The translations under genes were made by a program, and so were the position numbers. 64,000 nt of DNA from Mesolinea sp040772305. Its GTDB lineage: Bacteria > Chloroflexota > Anaerolineae > Anaerolineales > Anaerolineaceae. The notes beneath the pieces are model-generated. The model was given only the letters and a program-made list of their open reading frames with translations, had not been told where the DNA came from and ran no database searches. Below, piece after piece: positions 8,105-17,713 of the stretch. The stretch spans positions 682,001 to 746,000 of the forward strand of contig JAXGYK010000001.1 in NCBI GenBank assembly GCA_040772305.1, in the 5' to 3' direction. Each line of letters starts with the position of its first letter. The first letter of the stretch is position 1.

Positions 8105-9241
8105 TTAGCGGCTGATGTTCATAGGCATGATAATGTGCTTGAAGCTATCATCCCCCACCGGACGAATCATGCCAGGAGTGTTGGGTGCATTGGTTTCCAA
8201 AAGCACATTTGGGGTTGTGATTACCTCGAGTACTTCACGCAAGTAGCGGATGTTAAAGCTTATCAAAAGCGGCATACCGTCTACCGAAGCGTCCACAATT
8301 ACCTCACTGCTGCCAGTTTGTTCGCTGGTAGCCGAAAGCTCAAGCCGCGCTGTTTTATCGGTGCCTTCTTCAGGCTGGATATCCAGACGGGAAATGTAGT
8401 TGCCTTCGCGGGCGATGATTTCGGTTTGTTTGCAGGCTTTGAGCATGTTGGCTGTGTTGAGCACTGTACGTGTTTTAAACGAAGGCGGGATAATGGCAGT
8501 GTAATTGGGGAAGTTGCCTTCGATGAGCTGGCTTACAAGTTCAACATCCTTAAGGTGGAAGATCACCTGACCGCGGCCGGCAGGAAATGTCATCAACAGG
8601 GTTTCTTCGCCATTGACTGCTATACGGCTTAGCTCAGATAAGGCCCGAGCTGGAATCAGGGCGTCTAGCTGTTCAGCAGGTGTTTGTGCCATCGGCGCGC
8701 TGCTGATCGAAATACGGAATCCGTCTGTAGCTGCCATAACCAAACTGTCGTCTTCGTTGGTCATGTGCACCCCAGTGAGATTGGGGCGTGTATCTTCTGT
8801 GGAGGCAGAAAAGACCACTTGCTGGATCATCTCTTTAAAGTTTTCAACATTGAGCGGAAGGGCGGTTTCCATGTCCGGAGTGGGCATGGGCGGGAATTCT
8901 TCAGCACTGATGCCTTTAATATCGGTGTTGAGTGTGCTGCAGCGAATGTTGAGAGATTGGGTTCGCAAGTCAACTGTAAGAGTGACATCTTCGCTGGGGA
9001 GATTGGAAACGAGATCTGCAAAAGTACGGGCAGGCACTGTGAAGGCACCTTCTTCTTGGACTACCGCTCCAATCCAGGCACTGATGCCCAGCTCGAGGTT
9101 GGTCGCGCTAAGACGCAAACGGCCTTCATCCGTTTTGATGAGGATGTTGGAAAGTACCGGAAGTGTAGAGCGGGTGGTGACGGCGCGGGCAACAGTACCG
9201 ACACCGTGGGCAAGCTGCTGTTGTTGGACGGTAACTTTCAT
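8105..9241 (-). CDS. dnaN: DNA polymerase III beta subunit (sliding clamp)
   Basis: A 378-residue protein, the usual length of a DnaN clamp, which forms a ring dimer and tethers polymerase III to DNA. Recognisable parts include the N-terminal RSTLPVLSNILI, the domain-2 stretch VVFSASTEDTRPNLTGVHM, and the C-terminal IIMPMNISR, close to the canonical MPMRL end. A strong GGAGGAG site precedes the ATG. It is a single gene here, with no dnaA, recF or gyrB beside it, so this is not the classical origin-region arrangement. Confidence 0.96.
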   Translation of the reverse strand: MKVTVQQQQLAHGVGTVARAVTTRSTLPVLSNILIKTDEGRLRLSATNLELGISAWIGAVVQEEGAFTVPARTFADLVSNLPSEDVTLTVDLRTQSLNIRCSTLNTDIKGISAEEFPPMPTPDMETALPLNVENFKEMIQQVVFSASTEDTRPNLTGVHMTNEDDSLVMAATDGFRISISSAPMAQTPAEQLDALIPARALSELSRIAVNGEETLLMTFPAGRGQVIFHLKDVELVSQLIEGNFPNYTAIIPPSFKTRTVLNTANMLKACKQTEIIAREGNYISRLDIQPEEGTDKTARLELSATSEQTGSSEVIVDASVDGMPLLISFNIRYLREVLEVITTPNVLLETNAPNTPGMIRPVGDDSFKHIIMPMNISR

Positions 9242-9321
9242 GGATTCTCCTCCGGGATAATGGGCTTAATACACCTTAAAAGTATACCGTGAAGAGACGG
9301 TTTTTTCTAGAGTTGGAGGCA

Positions 9322-10956
9322 TTAGGCCTTCCCGCAAGCGGCAAATACTCCGGATTCAAAGCGGATCTGGTCTTCAGGCGCGAGCTGAAGGTAGCGCTGG
9401 AAGCTGTCCAGGCTGATGTGGCCGACGTTGAAAAGCTTGCGCGTGAACTCATCTTTGCTCAGCCCGGCGTCATGCTCCCAGGCAAGCAGCTGGCGCACCC
9501 CATAATAGTAACAGGTGAAATAACCGGTCATTTCCTCCTGCTGAAGCACCTGGCCGAAGGCGGTTTTGGGGTCGTAATCGAGCTCTTCCTCATACAGACG
9601 GGCAACCTCGTTCATCGGCCGTCCCTGATGGCGGAACCACAAGTCCGCCTTCACCCGCACAGACGTGTGGTGCCGGCGGTAAGCAACAAAGAGCGGGAAC
9701 CAGGGATCCTCCTCAAAGAGGCCTTCGTAAACTTTTTCGGAGCGGTGAGCGGTCCCTTCCAGAAGCGGCGTACCCTTGGCGCCAATGCGGAAAGTCTTCG
9801 GCAAGGGGTCAGTTTCAGCACGCACCATCTGGCAATGGTGGCCGGGGTAGGCTTCATGCAGGGCCATCATCTTCAGCCAGCCATCGGTAATGGCGGAGAC
9901 GTTCGTGGAATTCAGGAACATATAGCCCTGGATGGGACGATAGTGCCTGTCAAAACCGCCGTAGCCTCCCCAGGGCCAGGACGCGCGCAGGTTTTCAGGA
10001 ATGTCTTCCACTACGCAGGTCTCATCTGCCGGGAGGGGGAGGATGGAACGGGTAAAGCTGCGGGCACGCTCCAGGTAAGCACGTTGGCGCGCGAACATTT
10101 CAGCGGCATTGTCATAAGGGCCGGCATTCTTTAATAGCAGGGCGTAAGCTTCTGAAACGCGGGAAACCTGCCTCCCCCCGTTCAGACCTGTGGCCAGGGA
10201 AAGAAGCGCCCCCCGGGTTTTTTCGACTTCTTCGACATGCCAGGACTGGATCGCCTCCAGGCGGACGCCGAAGTTGCGCTCCAGAAGACGGCGGTACTCT
10301 TCTTCGGGAATGGGAAGGCGGCGCTGCGGGTCTTCATTGCGTGCCACTGGACTAAGCTGGGGTTGAAGGCTGGATTGCCATTCCGCCATCATAGCCAGGC
10401 TTGCCTGAATGCCCTTGCGCAGCTCCGTCAGTCCGGCAGGGTCCAGGCCGGCAAAATCTTTTTCCAGGCGGGCAAGGTAGGTGGGCATGGTTTTCTGATA
10501 GGCCCCCAGCGCGGCATTGAGGTCGCGCAGGGCAAGCGCATCGTAAGTGCTCAGGCGGGAAGACACTACCTGCCAGGCACGAGGAGCCTGCGAAAGGTGG
10601 TGAAGGTGCAGTTCGGCACGCTCTTCGGAGGGGCGGCGGTCATAGCGGATACGGTCGGTAAAGGAGCCCAGAAAACGCCGCAAAAGACCGGCAGGGCGCT
10701 TGCGGAAATCCTCAAGGTCCTGGGAAAGGCCATCCAGAAAATCCTGAAAGTGGCCGGCGAGGAAATCGCCCAGGCTGCCGGCAGGAGGAAGCGCTTGCAA
10801 CTGGACTGAGAAAGCAGCCGCTTCCGATTCGATCGCCTGGCAAGTTGCCTCGTCCGGGAGGAGAAAATCGCGTTCGTAAGCGTCGCTGCTGGAAAGCCGG
10901 TCTGCCAGATCGGCCAGGCGGGCATCAAGGTTGGCATAGGGAGTTAGTGCGTCCAT
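9322..10956 (-). CDS. DUF885 family metallopeptidase-like protein
   Basis: A 544-residue cytoplasmic protein of the DUF885 family, related to gluzincin peptidases. The zinc-site motif HEAYPGHH lies at residues 367-374, with Glu at the usual second position, and a further EELDYD...QEEMTGYF block lies near residue 470-500. Members are thought to be carboxypeptidase-like enzymes of unknown substrate. An AAAGGAGC site stands 5 nt before the ATG, and a TATAAT box is found about 30 nt upstream, so this gene has an ordinary leader. No signal peptide is seen. It stands alone downstream of nothing, with dnaN following on the same strand about 80 nt after its stop. Confidence 0.88.
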   Translation of the reverse strand: MDALTPYANLDARLADLADRLSSSDAYERDFLLPDEATCQAIESEAAAFSVQLQALPPAGSLGDFLAGHFQDFLDGLSQDLEDFRKRPAGLLRRFLGSFTDRIRYDRRPSEERAELHLHHLSQAPRAWQVVSSRLSTYDALALRDLNAALGAYQKTMPTYLARLEKDFAGLDPAGLTELRKGIQASLAMMAEWQSSLQPQLSPVARNEDPQRRLPIPEEEYRRLLERNFGVRLEAIQSWHVEEVEKTRGALLSLATGLNGGRQVSRVSEAYALLLKNAGPYDNAAEMFARQRAYLERARSFTRSILPLPADETCVVEDIPENLRASWPWGGYGGFDRHYRPIQGYMFLNSTNVSAITDGWLKMMALHEAYPGHHCQMVRAETDPLPKTFRIGAKGTPLLEGTAHRSEKVYEGLFEEDPWFPLFVAYRRHHTSVRVKADLWFRHQGRPMNEVARLYEEELDYDPKTAFGQVLQQEEMTGYFTCYYYGVRQLLAWEHDAGLSKDEFTRKLFNVGHISLDSFQRYLQLAPEDQIRFESGVFAACGKA

Positions 10957-11190
10957 CGGGCTCCTTTCAGATCAACACTTCCATTATAGTATTATGAAAG
11001 CCGCAGTGGACAAAAGCGAACAAAAGCCCCTCCAACCTGTAAATGGTTACTAGATTCGTTCTGTATAGGAAGGATGGTACACTTTGGCGCGAGATTGGCA
11101 ATGACAAAAACATCGGCTTGATCTTAGAAAACAAGAGTAGAACCATACAAGAACCTATCTACTGCCCGGAATGATTAATCGAGGACAATT

Positions 11191-12435
11191 TTGAGTTCTG
11201 AAACCGTAGAAAAACATTTACGTCCACAACGTTCTGCCTGGGGCTTGCTTAGCCTGATCTTTATGGCTTTTATCGCTCTGGGAATGCCTGATAACTTAAT
11301 TGGTGTGGGCTGGCCTTCAATGCGGGTAGATTTTGGTATTCCTTTGGATGCTTTGGGCTCACTGCTCTTGACACAGATGGCGGGTTATATCCTTTCCAGC
11401 GCATTTAGCGGTCCTCTCAGCAACCGCTGGGGTGTAGGTAAGATACTGATTGCCTCATGCTTAGGTGCCGGACTGGCATTGCTGGGCTACAGTTTACTGC
11501 CTGCTTGGGGGATGCTGGTGGCCTTAGGTTTTGTAGTTGGTGCGGGGGCTGGCGGCATCGATTCAAGCTTAAATGCCTATATGGCTAGCCACTTCGATAG
11601 CGGACTGATGCAATGGCTGCATGCCAGTTTCGGCATTGGCGCAACCAGCGGCCCTCTGATTATGACCTGGTTTCTCACTCATGGCAGCTCCTGGCGGAAC
11701 GGGTATCTACTTGTGGCAGTTTTTTATCTGGTGTTGACAGCATTATTCATTTGGAAGCTGCCTCTGTGGAAGCGCGTGCCAGAAGGAGATCAGGAAGAAA
11801 CAAAAGCCATTCAAGAGCACAAGCCAGGCCTTCGGGAAACATTGATGCAAGGACCGGTTTGGACTGGCATTTTTCTGTTTCTGTTTTATATGAGTGCTGA
11901 AATTATTGTTGGCACCTGGACTTACAGCCTGCTTACAGAGAGCCGCGGCCTCGAGCCAGAACTGGCAGGGGTATTTACCAGTTCCTACTGGGCGAGCTTT
12001 ACCTTGGGGCGAGTAGTGGCGGGTTTGCTAACCCGTCGGGTTGCAATTCGGCGGTTAATCGTTGCTTGTATGGGTATTGCGCTGCTTGGTGCGCTCTTAT
12101 TATTATGGAATCCATGGCCGCTTAGCAGCCTGCTTGCTGTTGCGCTTCTGGGGATATCCTTTGCTCCAATTTTTCCTGGTCTGGTGACCATGACGAGGGC
12201 ACGAACAGGCAGTCTGCATGCCCAAAATGCGATCGGCTTACAGCAGGCAGCCGGTGTTTTTGGAGCGACCGTTTTAAATGCAGGTTGCGGAGTTTTAGCA
12301 CGCAGAGTCGGCTTAGAAACTATTCCTATTGGTTTGGTTTTGATAGTAACGGTAGTTATTATCCTCTTTTTGATAAGTCATAGGAAAGCACCGCGGTTGG
12401 ACCAAGAAAAGGTGAGTGAGATAAAAAACTGCTAA
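11191..12435 (+). CDS. Major facilitator superfamily transporter
   Basis: A 414-residue MFS permease with about twelve helices. The loop between helices 2 and 3 reads GPLSNRWGVGKIL (the motif-A region), and the central loop is at about 200-225. The fold resembles the FucP/sugar and hypothetical fosmidomycin-type MFS proteins, but substrate and direction cannot be stated. The start is a TTG with GAGGAC 5 nt upstream; the upstream ATG at 11171 is closed by a stop after seven codons. It is monocistronic and ends at a bidirectional terminator shared with the convergent pepF gene. Confidence 0.88.
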   Translation: MSSETVEKHLRPQRSAWGLLSLIFMAFIALGMPDNLIGVGWPSMRVDFGIPLDALGSLLLTQMAGYILSSAFSGPLSNRWGVGKILIASCLGAGLALLGYSLLPAWGMLVALGFVVGAGAGGIDSSLNAYMASHFDSGLMQWLHASFGIGATSGPLIMTWFLTHGSSWRNGYLLVAVFYLVLTALFIWKLPLWKRVPEGDQEETKAIQEHKPGLRETLMQGPVWTGIFLFLFYMSAEIIVGTWTYSLLTESRGLEPELAGVFTSSYWASFTLGRVVAGLLTRRVAIRRLIVACMGIALLGALLLLWNPWPLSSLLAVALLGISFAPIFPGLVTMTRARTGSLHAQNAIGLQQAAGVFGATVLNAGCGVLARRVGLETIPIGLVLIVTVVIILFLISHRKAPRLDQEKVSEIKNC

Positions 12436-12470
12436 GGGTAAAGGGTTGGTACTACTTTCCTAAATGTGTC

Positions 12471-12507
12471 AAAACAAAAAAGTCCGCAAAGATAATGCGG
12501 ACTTTTA
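12471..12507. terminator. Bidirectional intrinsic terminator
   Basis: The stem AGTCCGC/GCGGACT (12481-12487 with 12497-12503) is flanked by a T-run on the plus side and an A-rich run on the left, so it can end both the MFS transcript and the convergent pepF transcript. Confidence 0.85.
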
Positions 12508-12522
12508 CTTGGTAAAGAAGGG

Positions 12523-14322
12523 TTAGCTCAGTTTTGCGCTTAGATCGATGCACTGGTCAACCAGGTAATTGATGTAGTCCATCGTCTCCAGCAGGACGTC
12601 CTTCTGGTTAATATCCACTCCAGCTATTTGAGCCAGTTCGATAGGACTTAAGGTGCCTCCGGCTTTGAGCGCATTGAGCCAGTCTTCAACGGCGGGCTGC
12701 CCCTCTTCGCGGATGCGCTTGGCCATTTTGGTGCCAATCGACAGACCGGCGGAATATGTGTAGGGATATAAGCCCATGTAATAGTGCGGTTGGCGCATCC
12801 AGGTGAGAGCAGCATCGTCGTCGATTTCGACCGCATCGCCCCAGAACTTTTGCAGAGTAGCCTTCATCACGGCGCTCAGGCTTTCTGCGGTCAGTCCCTC
12901 GCTGCGCTCAATTGCGCGATAGACTTCGCGTTGATAGTAGGTTTCAATGAAATGTGTGACATAGTTGTGATAGTAGGTGTTGCCGATTAAGGCGCTGAAC
13001 ACAAAACGTTGGTAGCGCGGATCAGAGTTGCGTTGGACGAGTTCGTTGGCCAGGAGCACTTCGTTAATGGTCGAAGGAGCTTCGATGAAGTAAACCGAAG
13101 GTTCTGTTCCCAACATATTCTGATATTTGTTGGCAAGTCCAAAATGACCGGCGTGGCCCAATTCGTGAACCAGGGTGAAGACGTTGCTGAGCAAATTGGT
13201 GAAACTAAGCAGAATAAACGAGTGCGGCGCACCGTAAGGGCTGGCGCAAAAACCGCCGGTACTTTTACCCAGGTTTTGAGCCCAATCGACGCCACGTTCG
13301 TCCAGCATGGTATTCACGATGCCCATGTACTCGTCACCCATAACGGCCAGAGCCTCACGAGCGTAGGTTTTCGCCTCGGCAATGCTAACAGCGGGAACAT
13401 AACTCGGATCCAGCGGCAATTTGAGATCACTGTAATGCATTTGCGGAATCTGGTGTACCTGAGCCAGCAAGAGGGCATATTTTTGCATAATAGCCGGCAG
13501 CTTTTCCATGATCGTGTCCAGATGTTGGTCGTAGATGCTGCGCGGAATGCGCTGATTAAAAAGGAGGTAATCAAAAACAGAGGGATAACCGCGCAGTTCG
13601 GCCAGAGCTTTTTCGGTGCGGACCTGTCCGATGTAAGCGGTTGCGACGGTGTTACGGATACTGCTAAGACGCTTGGAAAAAGACTTGAAGGCGGCCCGGC
13701 GTAGCTCCAGATTGGGCTCGTATTGGTATTTATTTTCGAAAAGCACGAAAGATAGAGGATGCTCTTCATCCGCAACGCAGAAAGGCTCAAAGCTTAGGTC
13801 GGCCAGTTTAGCCTGCTGGTAAAGATCATAGGGCAGATCAATAGCCGGGCTTAGGTAGGCAAGAGCCATCTCGGTTTGCTCACTAAGTTTATGAGGAATG
13901 CTGCGCAAAATTCCTTCAAGGTAGGCTGAAAAGTTTGGGTAGGCTTCAATTACCGCACGCAGGCTGGCTTCGGGTAAATTTTTAACTTGGTTTTCGAATG
14001 CTGTAAGCTTCGGCCGCCATGCTGCCAGCAGCATCTCCATTTTTCCCATGCGTTCGCGGTTGCTTTGGTCACTAATATCCACAGCAGTGTAGAGGCTGGC
14101 ATAGCTGACCAGCAGATTAATTTGCTTTAAAAGCTCTTCGAAGTTCTTGAGCCTTTGAGAGATTGTTTCTGTGCCTTCCAGCGGAGTCTGATTTTCAGAG
14201 AAGATTTGAATCTCTTTGTCCAGCATTTGGATGGCGTCTTCATAAGCTTTTTCGCTTGGATACAAGTCCTGGAGATTCCAGGTTTCTTCTAATGGAATGT
14301 CTTGGCGTTTCTTTAGCTGCAT
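12523..14322 (-). CDS. pepF: Oligoendopeptidase F (M3B)
   Basis: A 599-residue cytoplasmic zinc endopeptidase of family M3B, the usual length of PepF, which cuts peptides of about 7-17 residues. The active-site motif HELGHAGH begins at residue 386, and the third ligand region EAPSTINEVL follows about 28 residues later, as in the family. An AAAGGAGC site precedes the ATG. A second M3 enzyme at 27994 is more distant in sequence, so the organism carries two different enzymes of this class. No signal peptide. Confidence 0.95.
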   Translation of the reverse strand: MQLKKRQDIPLEETWNLQDLYPSEKAYEDAIQMLDKEIQIFSENQTPLEGTETISQRLKNFEELLKQINLLVSYASLYTAVDISDQSNRERMGKMEMLLAAWRPKLTAFENQVKNLPEASLRAVIEAYPNFSAYLEGILRSIPHKLSEQTEMALAYLSPAIDLPYDLYQQAKLADLSFEPFCVADEEHPLSFVLFENKYQYEPNLELRRAAFKSFSKRLSSIRNTVATAYIGQVRTEKALAELRGYPSVFDYLLFNQRIPRSIYDQHLDTIMEKLPAIMQKYALLLAQVHQIPQMHYSDLKLPLDPSYVPAVSIAEAKTYAREALAVMGDEYMGIVNTMLDERGVDWAQNLGKSTGGFCASPYGAPHSFILLSFTNLLSNVFTLVHELGHAGHFGLANKYQNMLGTEPSVYFIEAPSTINEVLLANELVQRNSDPRYQRFVFSALIGNTYYHNYVTHFIETYYQREVYRAIERSEGLTAESLSAVMKATLQKFWGDAVEIDDDAALTWMRQPHYYMGLYPYTYSAGLSIGTKMAKRIREEGQPAVEDWLNALKAGGTLSPIELAQIAGVDINQKDVLLETMDYINYLVDQCIDLSAKLS

Positions 14323-14482
14323 ATCTTGCTCCTTTCCTATAATTGTAATGGCAGACAGACCAGATAATGGCTAATAATTCACTTTAATTAGCAAAGCTGT
14401 AGCTCCATTGGTTTATATTTAAGCACCAATTAAAGACGCAGATTATAATCAAACTATATTCATTTAATAAAAAGAGGAGATT

Positions 14483-15664
14483 ATGGACGACCGACTTGCC
14501 TGGATAGATGACGAACTCAAAACCCTCAAAGAAACTGGCTTTTATAACAGTATCCGCACGCTTGGTTCCCCGCAGGGCAGCCATTTGCTGGTGGATGGAA
14601 AGAAAGTACTCAACTTTTCCTCAAACAATTACCTGGGCCTGGCAAACCACCCCCGCCTTGTTGAGGCTGCTAGCCAGGCAATGGATCGTTTGGGTGTTGG
14701 GCCCGGAGCTGTTCGTTCCATCGCAGGAACGATGGACCTGCATATTGAGCTCGAAAAACGCATGGCTGCCTTTAAAGGTGTTGAAGCTTCGGTGGTTTTG
14801 CAGTCAGGCTTTGTGGCTAACAGCGCCAGCATCCCAGTCTTGGTTGGGAAAGGAGACTGCATTTTTTCCGATGAGCTGAACCATGCCTCGATCATTGATG
14901 GGTCGCGGCTCTCGGGAGCAAAAATCTTCCGTTTTGCACATTGCAGTCCCCAATCATTGGAAGAAGCAATCAAGGCCGCGCAAGGCGAGTACCGCCGGAT
15001 GCTGATGATCACGGATGGTGTTTTTTCGATGGATGGCGACATAGCTCCTTTAGATGAACTGGTGGCTATCTGCGTACGCTATGGCGTAATGAGCATGGTG
15101 GATGATGCCCATGGCGAGGGTGTAGTAGGCAGAGGCGGACGCGGGATTGTGGATCACTTTGGCCTGCATGGCCGCCTGGATGTTGAGGTGGGTACCTTTA
15201 GCAAAGCTTTTGGCGTTGCGGGTGGTGTGGTAGCAGGTAAAGCCAAGATTTGCGAGTTAATCAAGCAGCGCGGACGTCCCTTTCTATTTTCTTCTGCGAT
15301 GACAATTCCCAACGCAGCTGCCAACCTGGCTGCTGTGGATTTGCTGGAAGAATCTACTGACCTGGTAGACCGTTTATGGAGCAATGCGCGCTTTTTCCAG
15401 GCCGAGCTAAAAAAACTTGGGTTCGATACCGGCGTAACGCAAACGCCAATTACTCCGGTGATGCTGGGTGATGTGCAGCTGGCACGCGAATTCAGCCGTC
15501 AGCTTTATGACGAAGGTGTTTTTGCTATGGCTTTGGGCTTCCCCACAGTTCCGCAGGGCAAGGCACGCATTCGGGTGATGATCAGTGCGGCGCATAGCCA
15601 GCAGGACTTAGAAGAGGGTTTGGACGCCTTTGATCGTGTGGGCAAGAGGTTGGGCGTGCTCTAA
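14483..15664 (+). CDS. Alpha-oxoamine synthase: glycine C-acetyltransferase (Kbl)-like
   Basis: A 393-residue PLP-dependent enzyme of the alpha-oxoamine synthase family, which condenses an amino acid with an acyl-CoA. The start LKETGFYNSIRTLGSPQGS and LNFSSNNYLGLANHP resemble 2-amino-3-ketobutyrate CoA ligase (threonine breakdown to glycine), but 8-amino-7-oxononanoate synthase (BioF, biotin) is close. The PLP lysine is K241 in GTFSKAFG. An AGAGGAG site precedes the ATG, and a TATAAT box lies about 30 nt upstream. No threonine dehydrogenase or bio gene is adjacent to decide between the two reactions. Confidence 0.88.
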   Translation: MDDRLAWIDDELKTLKETGFYNSIRTLGSPQGSHLLVDGKKVLNFSSNNYLGLANHPRLVEAASQAMDRLGVGPGAVRSIAGTMDLHIELEKRMAAFKGVEASVVLQSGFVANSASIPVLVGKGDCIFSDELNHASIIDGSRLSGAKIFRFAHCSPQSLEEAIKAAQGEYRRMLMITDGVFSMDGDIAPLDELVAICVRYGVMSMVDDAHGEGVVGRGGRGIVDHFGLHGRLDVEVGTFSKAFGVAGGVVAGKAKICELIKQRGRPFLFSSAMTIPNAAANLAAVDLLEESTDLVDRLWSNARFFQAELKKLGFDTGVTQTPITPVMLGDVQLAREFSRQLYDEGVFAMALGFPTVPQGKARIRVMISAAHSQQDLEEGLDAFDRVGKRLGVL

Positions 15665-15687
15665 TTCCCAACCTAATTTAAATTGAC

Positions 15688-15730
15688 GATCCTGCCGAGG
15701 CACACGAAGTGCTCGGCGGGATCTTTGTCT
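15688..15730 (+). terminator. Intrinsic terminator after alpha-oxoamine synthase gene
   Basis: A long stem GATCCTGCCGAG/CTCGGCGGGATC with one G-U pair, one bulge and a short loop, followed by TTTGTCTT. Confidence 0.8.
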
Positions 15731-15783
15731 TAATAAAGGGTGTCTCCCTGCTGCCAGGAAAAAAACCGTTTGACGATTTCCAG

Positions 15784-15789
15784 TAAACT
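15784..15789 (+). promoter_or_regulatory. -10 box for leaderless start (C39-like gene)
   Basis: TAAACT ends 6 nt before the ATG at 15796, with no Shine-Dalgarno between. Transcription would start at or next to the A of ATG. No clear -35 is seen. Confidence 0.45.
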
Positions 15790-15795
15790 TAGTTC

Positions 15796-16596
15796 ATGAA
15801 AACCAAGCTAGGTTATTGGGGCGTGTATTTGCTCTTGGTGATGGTATTTCTCCTGGCGGGTTGCAATCCTTCACCGGATCCCGAACCCACGCCGCTTCCT
15901 GCCGAAGAGACGCTGCCAATGGCACAGTTAGAACGGAAGCTCCCTACAGCCAGTCCTCCCGCTACACTTGTACCTGCCCCGACACTCTTAAGCGAGCCTG
16001 GCCCTACCCCAGCTCCAACAGCTACGCCATTCGTTTATCCAGAAAGCTTCTACATTCGCAATATAGCTGGACATTCCCAAAACTGGGCACTAAGCTGCGA
16101 AGCCTCCGCAGCGATGGACTGGGCTGCCTTTTTTGGTTACGAAGTCTATGAATCTACCTTTCAGGCTGAACTGCCCCACTCGGATAACCCGAACCTGGGC
16201 TATGTGGGCAATCCGGCCACCCGTGGCTGGGGGCAGATTCCCCCTTATGCATATGGAGTGCATGCTGACCCAGTGGCTGCCTTGCTGCAGAGCTATGGCA
16301 TACCTGCACGCAGTGTGAGCGGTTATAGCCTGGAAGAGGTAAAAGCCAAGTTAGCAGAGAGCAAACCGATTATCGCGTGGATTATTGGCAATATGGAGTA
16401 TAGCGAGCCGGTGACCTATATTGATAAAGCCGGTAACGAGGCGATCGTAGCGCCCTATGAGCATGTGGTTATTCTTACCGGCTACAATGCGGAATCGATC
16501 CGCTATATGTCTAATGGCAAGTTCTACGACACCCCTACCGAGGTCTTCCTTACTTCCTGGGGAGTATTAGGGAATATGGCGGTAATCCACGAATAA
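15796..16596 (+). CDS. Lipoprotein with C39-like cysteine peptidase domain
   Basis: A 266-residue exported protein. A signal peptide ends in the lipobox LLAGC (Cys23), followed by a Pro/Thr-rich linker to about residue 80. The C-terminal part is a papain-like Peptidase_C39_2 domain: the catalytic Cys101 is in LSCEASAAMDW, an Asn/Trp-rich stretch follows, and the catalytic His223 is in YEHVVILTGY. Such proteins in Gram-positive and Chloroflexi genomes are surface-anchored and of unknown substrate. Because this is not fused to an ABC exporter, it is unlikely to be a bacteriocin-processing protease. The start lies 6 nt after a TAAACT box with no Shine-Dalgarno, so a leaderless mRNA is likely. 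Confidence 0.82.
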   Translation: MKTKLGYWGVYLLLVMVFLLAGCNPSPDPEPTPLPAEETLPMAQLERKLPTASPPATLVPAPTLLSEPGPTPAPTATPFVYPESFYIRNIAGHSQNWALSCEASAAMDWAAFFGYEVYESTFQAELPHSDNPNLGYVGNPATRGWGQIPPYAYGVHADPVAALLQSYGIPARSVSGYSLEEVKAKLAESKPIIAWIIGNMEYSEPVTYIDKAGNEAIVAPYEHVVILTGYNAESIRYMSNGKFYDTPTEVFLTSWGVLGNMAVIHE

Positions 16597-16629
16597 GCCG
16601 GGCATAATGACGGTGCTTGGCCCGGCTTT
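16595..16629 (+). terminator. Intrinsic terminator after C39-like gene
   Basis: The perfect 9-bp stem AAGCCGGGC/GCCCGGCTT overlaps the TAA stop and is followed by T. Confidence 0.75.
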
Positions 16630-16807
16630 CACAAATTGGTTCCCTAAGGCTTGCTTTGAATCAGTGGGAGCTTCCGGGCATGGTGATAGGGCAGATCGTT
16701 GATCTATCACGCAAAAGGCCATTACGTCCTTGCCTTGAATTAGGGAGCACCTTATCGGCCTCGCGCCCATCAATTCCGCGTCTGTCTTGCGGACCGGCCT
16801 GCCTTAT

Positions 16808-17713
16808 CTACCGCAGAATCTCAAACCGGTCGTTCAGTAATACTTCTTTTGGATCGCGGAGGTCCAGCAATCCGGCACCGGAGAAGGCCTCCCCGACACT
16901 TTGTTGATGAGTCAGATCCTCCGGCCGAATGTGCGGATAGATGACGGCGCTGAAATTTCCTCCGTCAGTTCGAAATATGTTTCCGAAGATCAGATCACTG
17001 ACCCACCCCTTGTCAATATTATATAGTTGGACGGCCAGACGCGATGTCACGGTTATAGTGTCTTTTGTCAGTGAGGATGGGGTTCTGGTTTTGGTTACAT
17101 GAAATCGTCCCACGGCAAGAATGCGGTCCCAGAGGTATTCTACATGATTGTACACACAGGGGAGCACCGAAACCAGTTGATCGCCGGAAAGCTTTCCGAC
17201 ACCGAGCTTAGTATTATCCGGGCTGACTACCGACCATTCACCATACAGAACAATGTCACCAAAGATCTGAAGAAAGGTATTCTTTTTCGGATCGATCAGG
17301 ATTTCCTGGTTTTTGTTTGCCAGTCCGCGTGCCCAATAGGGCATGGTATTATTTCTGATTTCCGAGGCAGGGTCCTGCCAGATGGCGTTCAGAATAGAGT
17401 CTTCTGAGGACGTGGTGGACGGCTTATACAGGGTCAGAAAGCCATTTTTTACACAAATGTTGTAATTACGGTAGTTAGGAAGAACTTCCTTGCCGTTTGT
17501 ATCCAGCAGAATGCGTCCGCCTTTTTTTCTGAGTGCGACAGCAAATCCGTCCTCAAAAGGCTTGATGCTTGAAAACTCATATTCGGTCAAGGGAGTGCCG
17601 TTTTCATCTCCGATGGCATAGACCGGGACCTCTTTTTTCGAGAATAAACCCTTCTTTTCTGTTTGCGTTAGAAGAACTCTCACGGGATTTTCGTTAATCT
17701 TTTCCATGTCCAT
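16808..17713 (-). CDS. Hypothetical protein with WG-repeat-like sequence
   Basis: I do not recognise a firm family. The 301-residue product is cytoplasmic in appearance and contains spaced segments such as YEFSSIKPFEDGFAVALRKKGGRILLDTNGKEV (about 45-77), which look like WG-type beta repeats of unknown function. An AGGAGG site stands 8 nt before the ATG. The codon use is more AT-rich and less constrained than in its neighbours, with few matches to the house style of the window, suggesting transfer from another lineage such as Firmicutes. It is convergent with the C39-like gene and divergent from the M14-like gene; no operon partner is certain. Confidence 0.6.
   Translation of the reverse strand: MDMEKINENPVRVLLTQTEKKGLFSKKEVPVYAIGDENGTPLTEYEFSSIKPFEDGFAVALRKKGGRILLDTNGKEVLPNYRNYNICVKNGFLTLYKPSTTSSEDSILNAIWQDPASEIRNNTMPYWARGLANKNQEILIDPKKNTFLQIFGDIVLYGEWSVVSPDNTKLGVGKLSGDQLVSVLPCVYNHVEYLWDRILAVGRFHVTKTRTPSSLTKDTITVTSRLAVQLYNIDKGWVSDLIFGNIFRTDGGNFSAVIYPHIRPEDLTHQQSVGEAFSGAGLLDLRDPKEVLLNDRFEILR

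Noticed and set aside
8613..9292. Long antisense frames across dnaN
   Set aside because: They mirror the well-conserved dnaN codons on the other strand and have no ribosome-binding site or recognisable product.
16683..16710. Imperfect palindrome GTGATAG...CTATCAC between two convergent genes
   Set aside because: It has a 4-nt bulge and no T-run, so I do not call it a terminator or operator.
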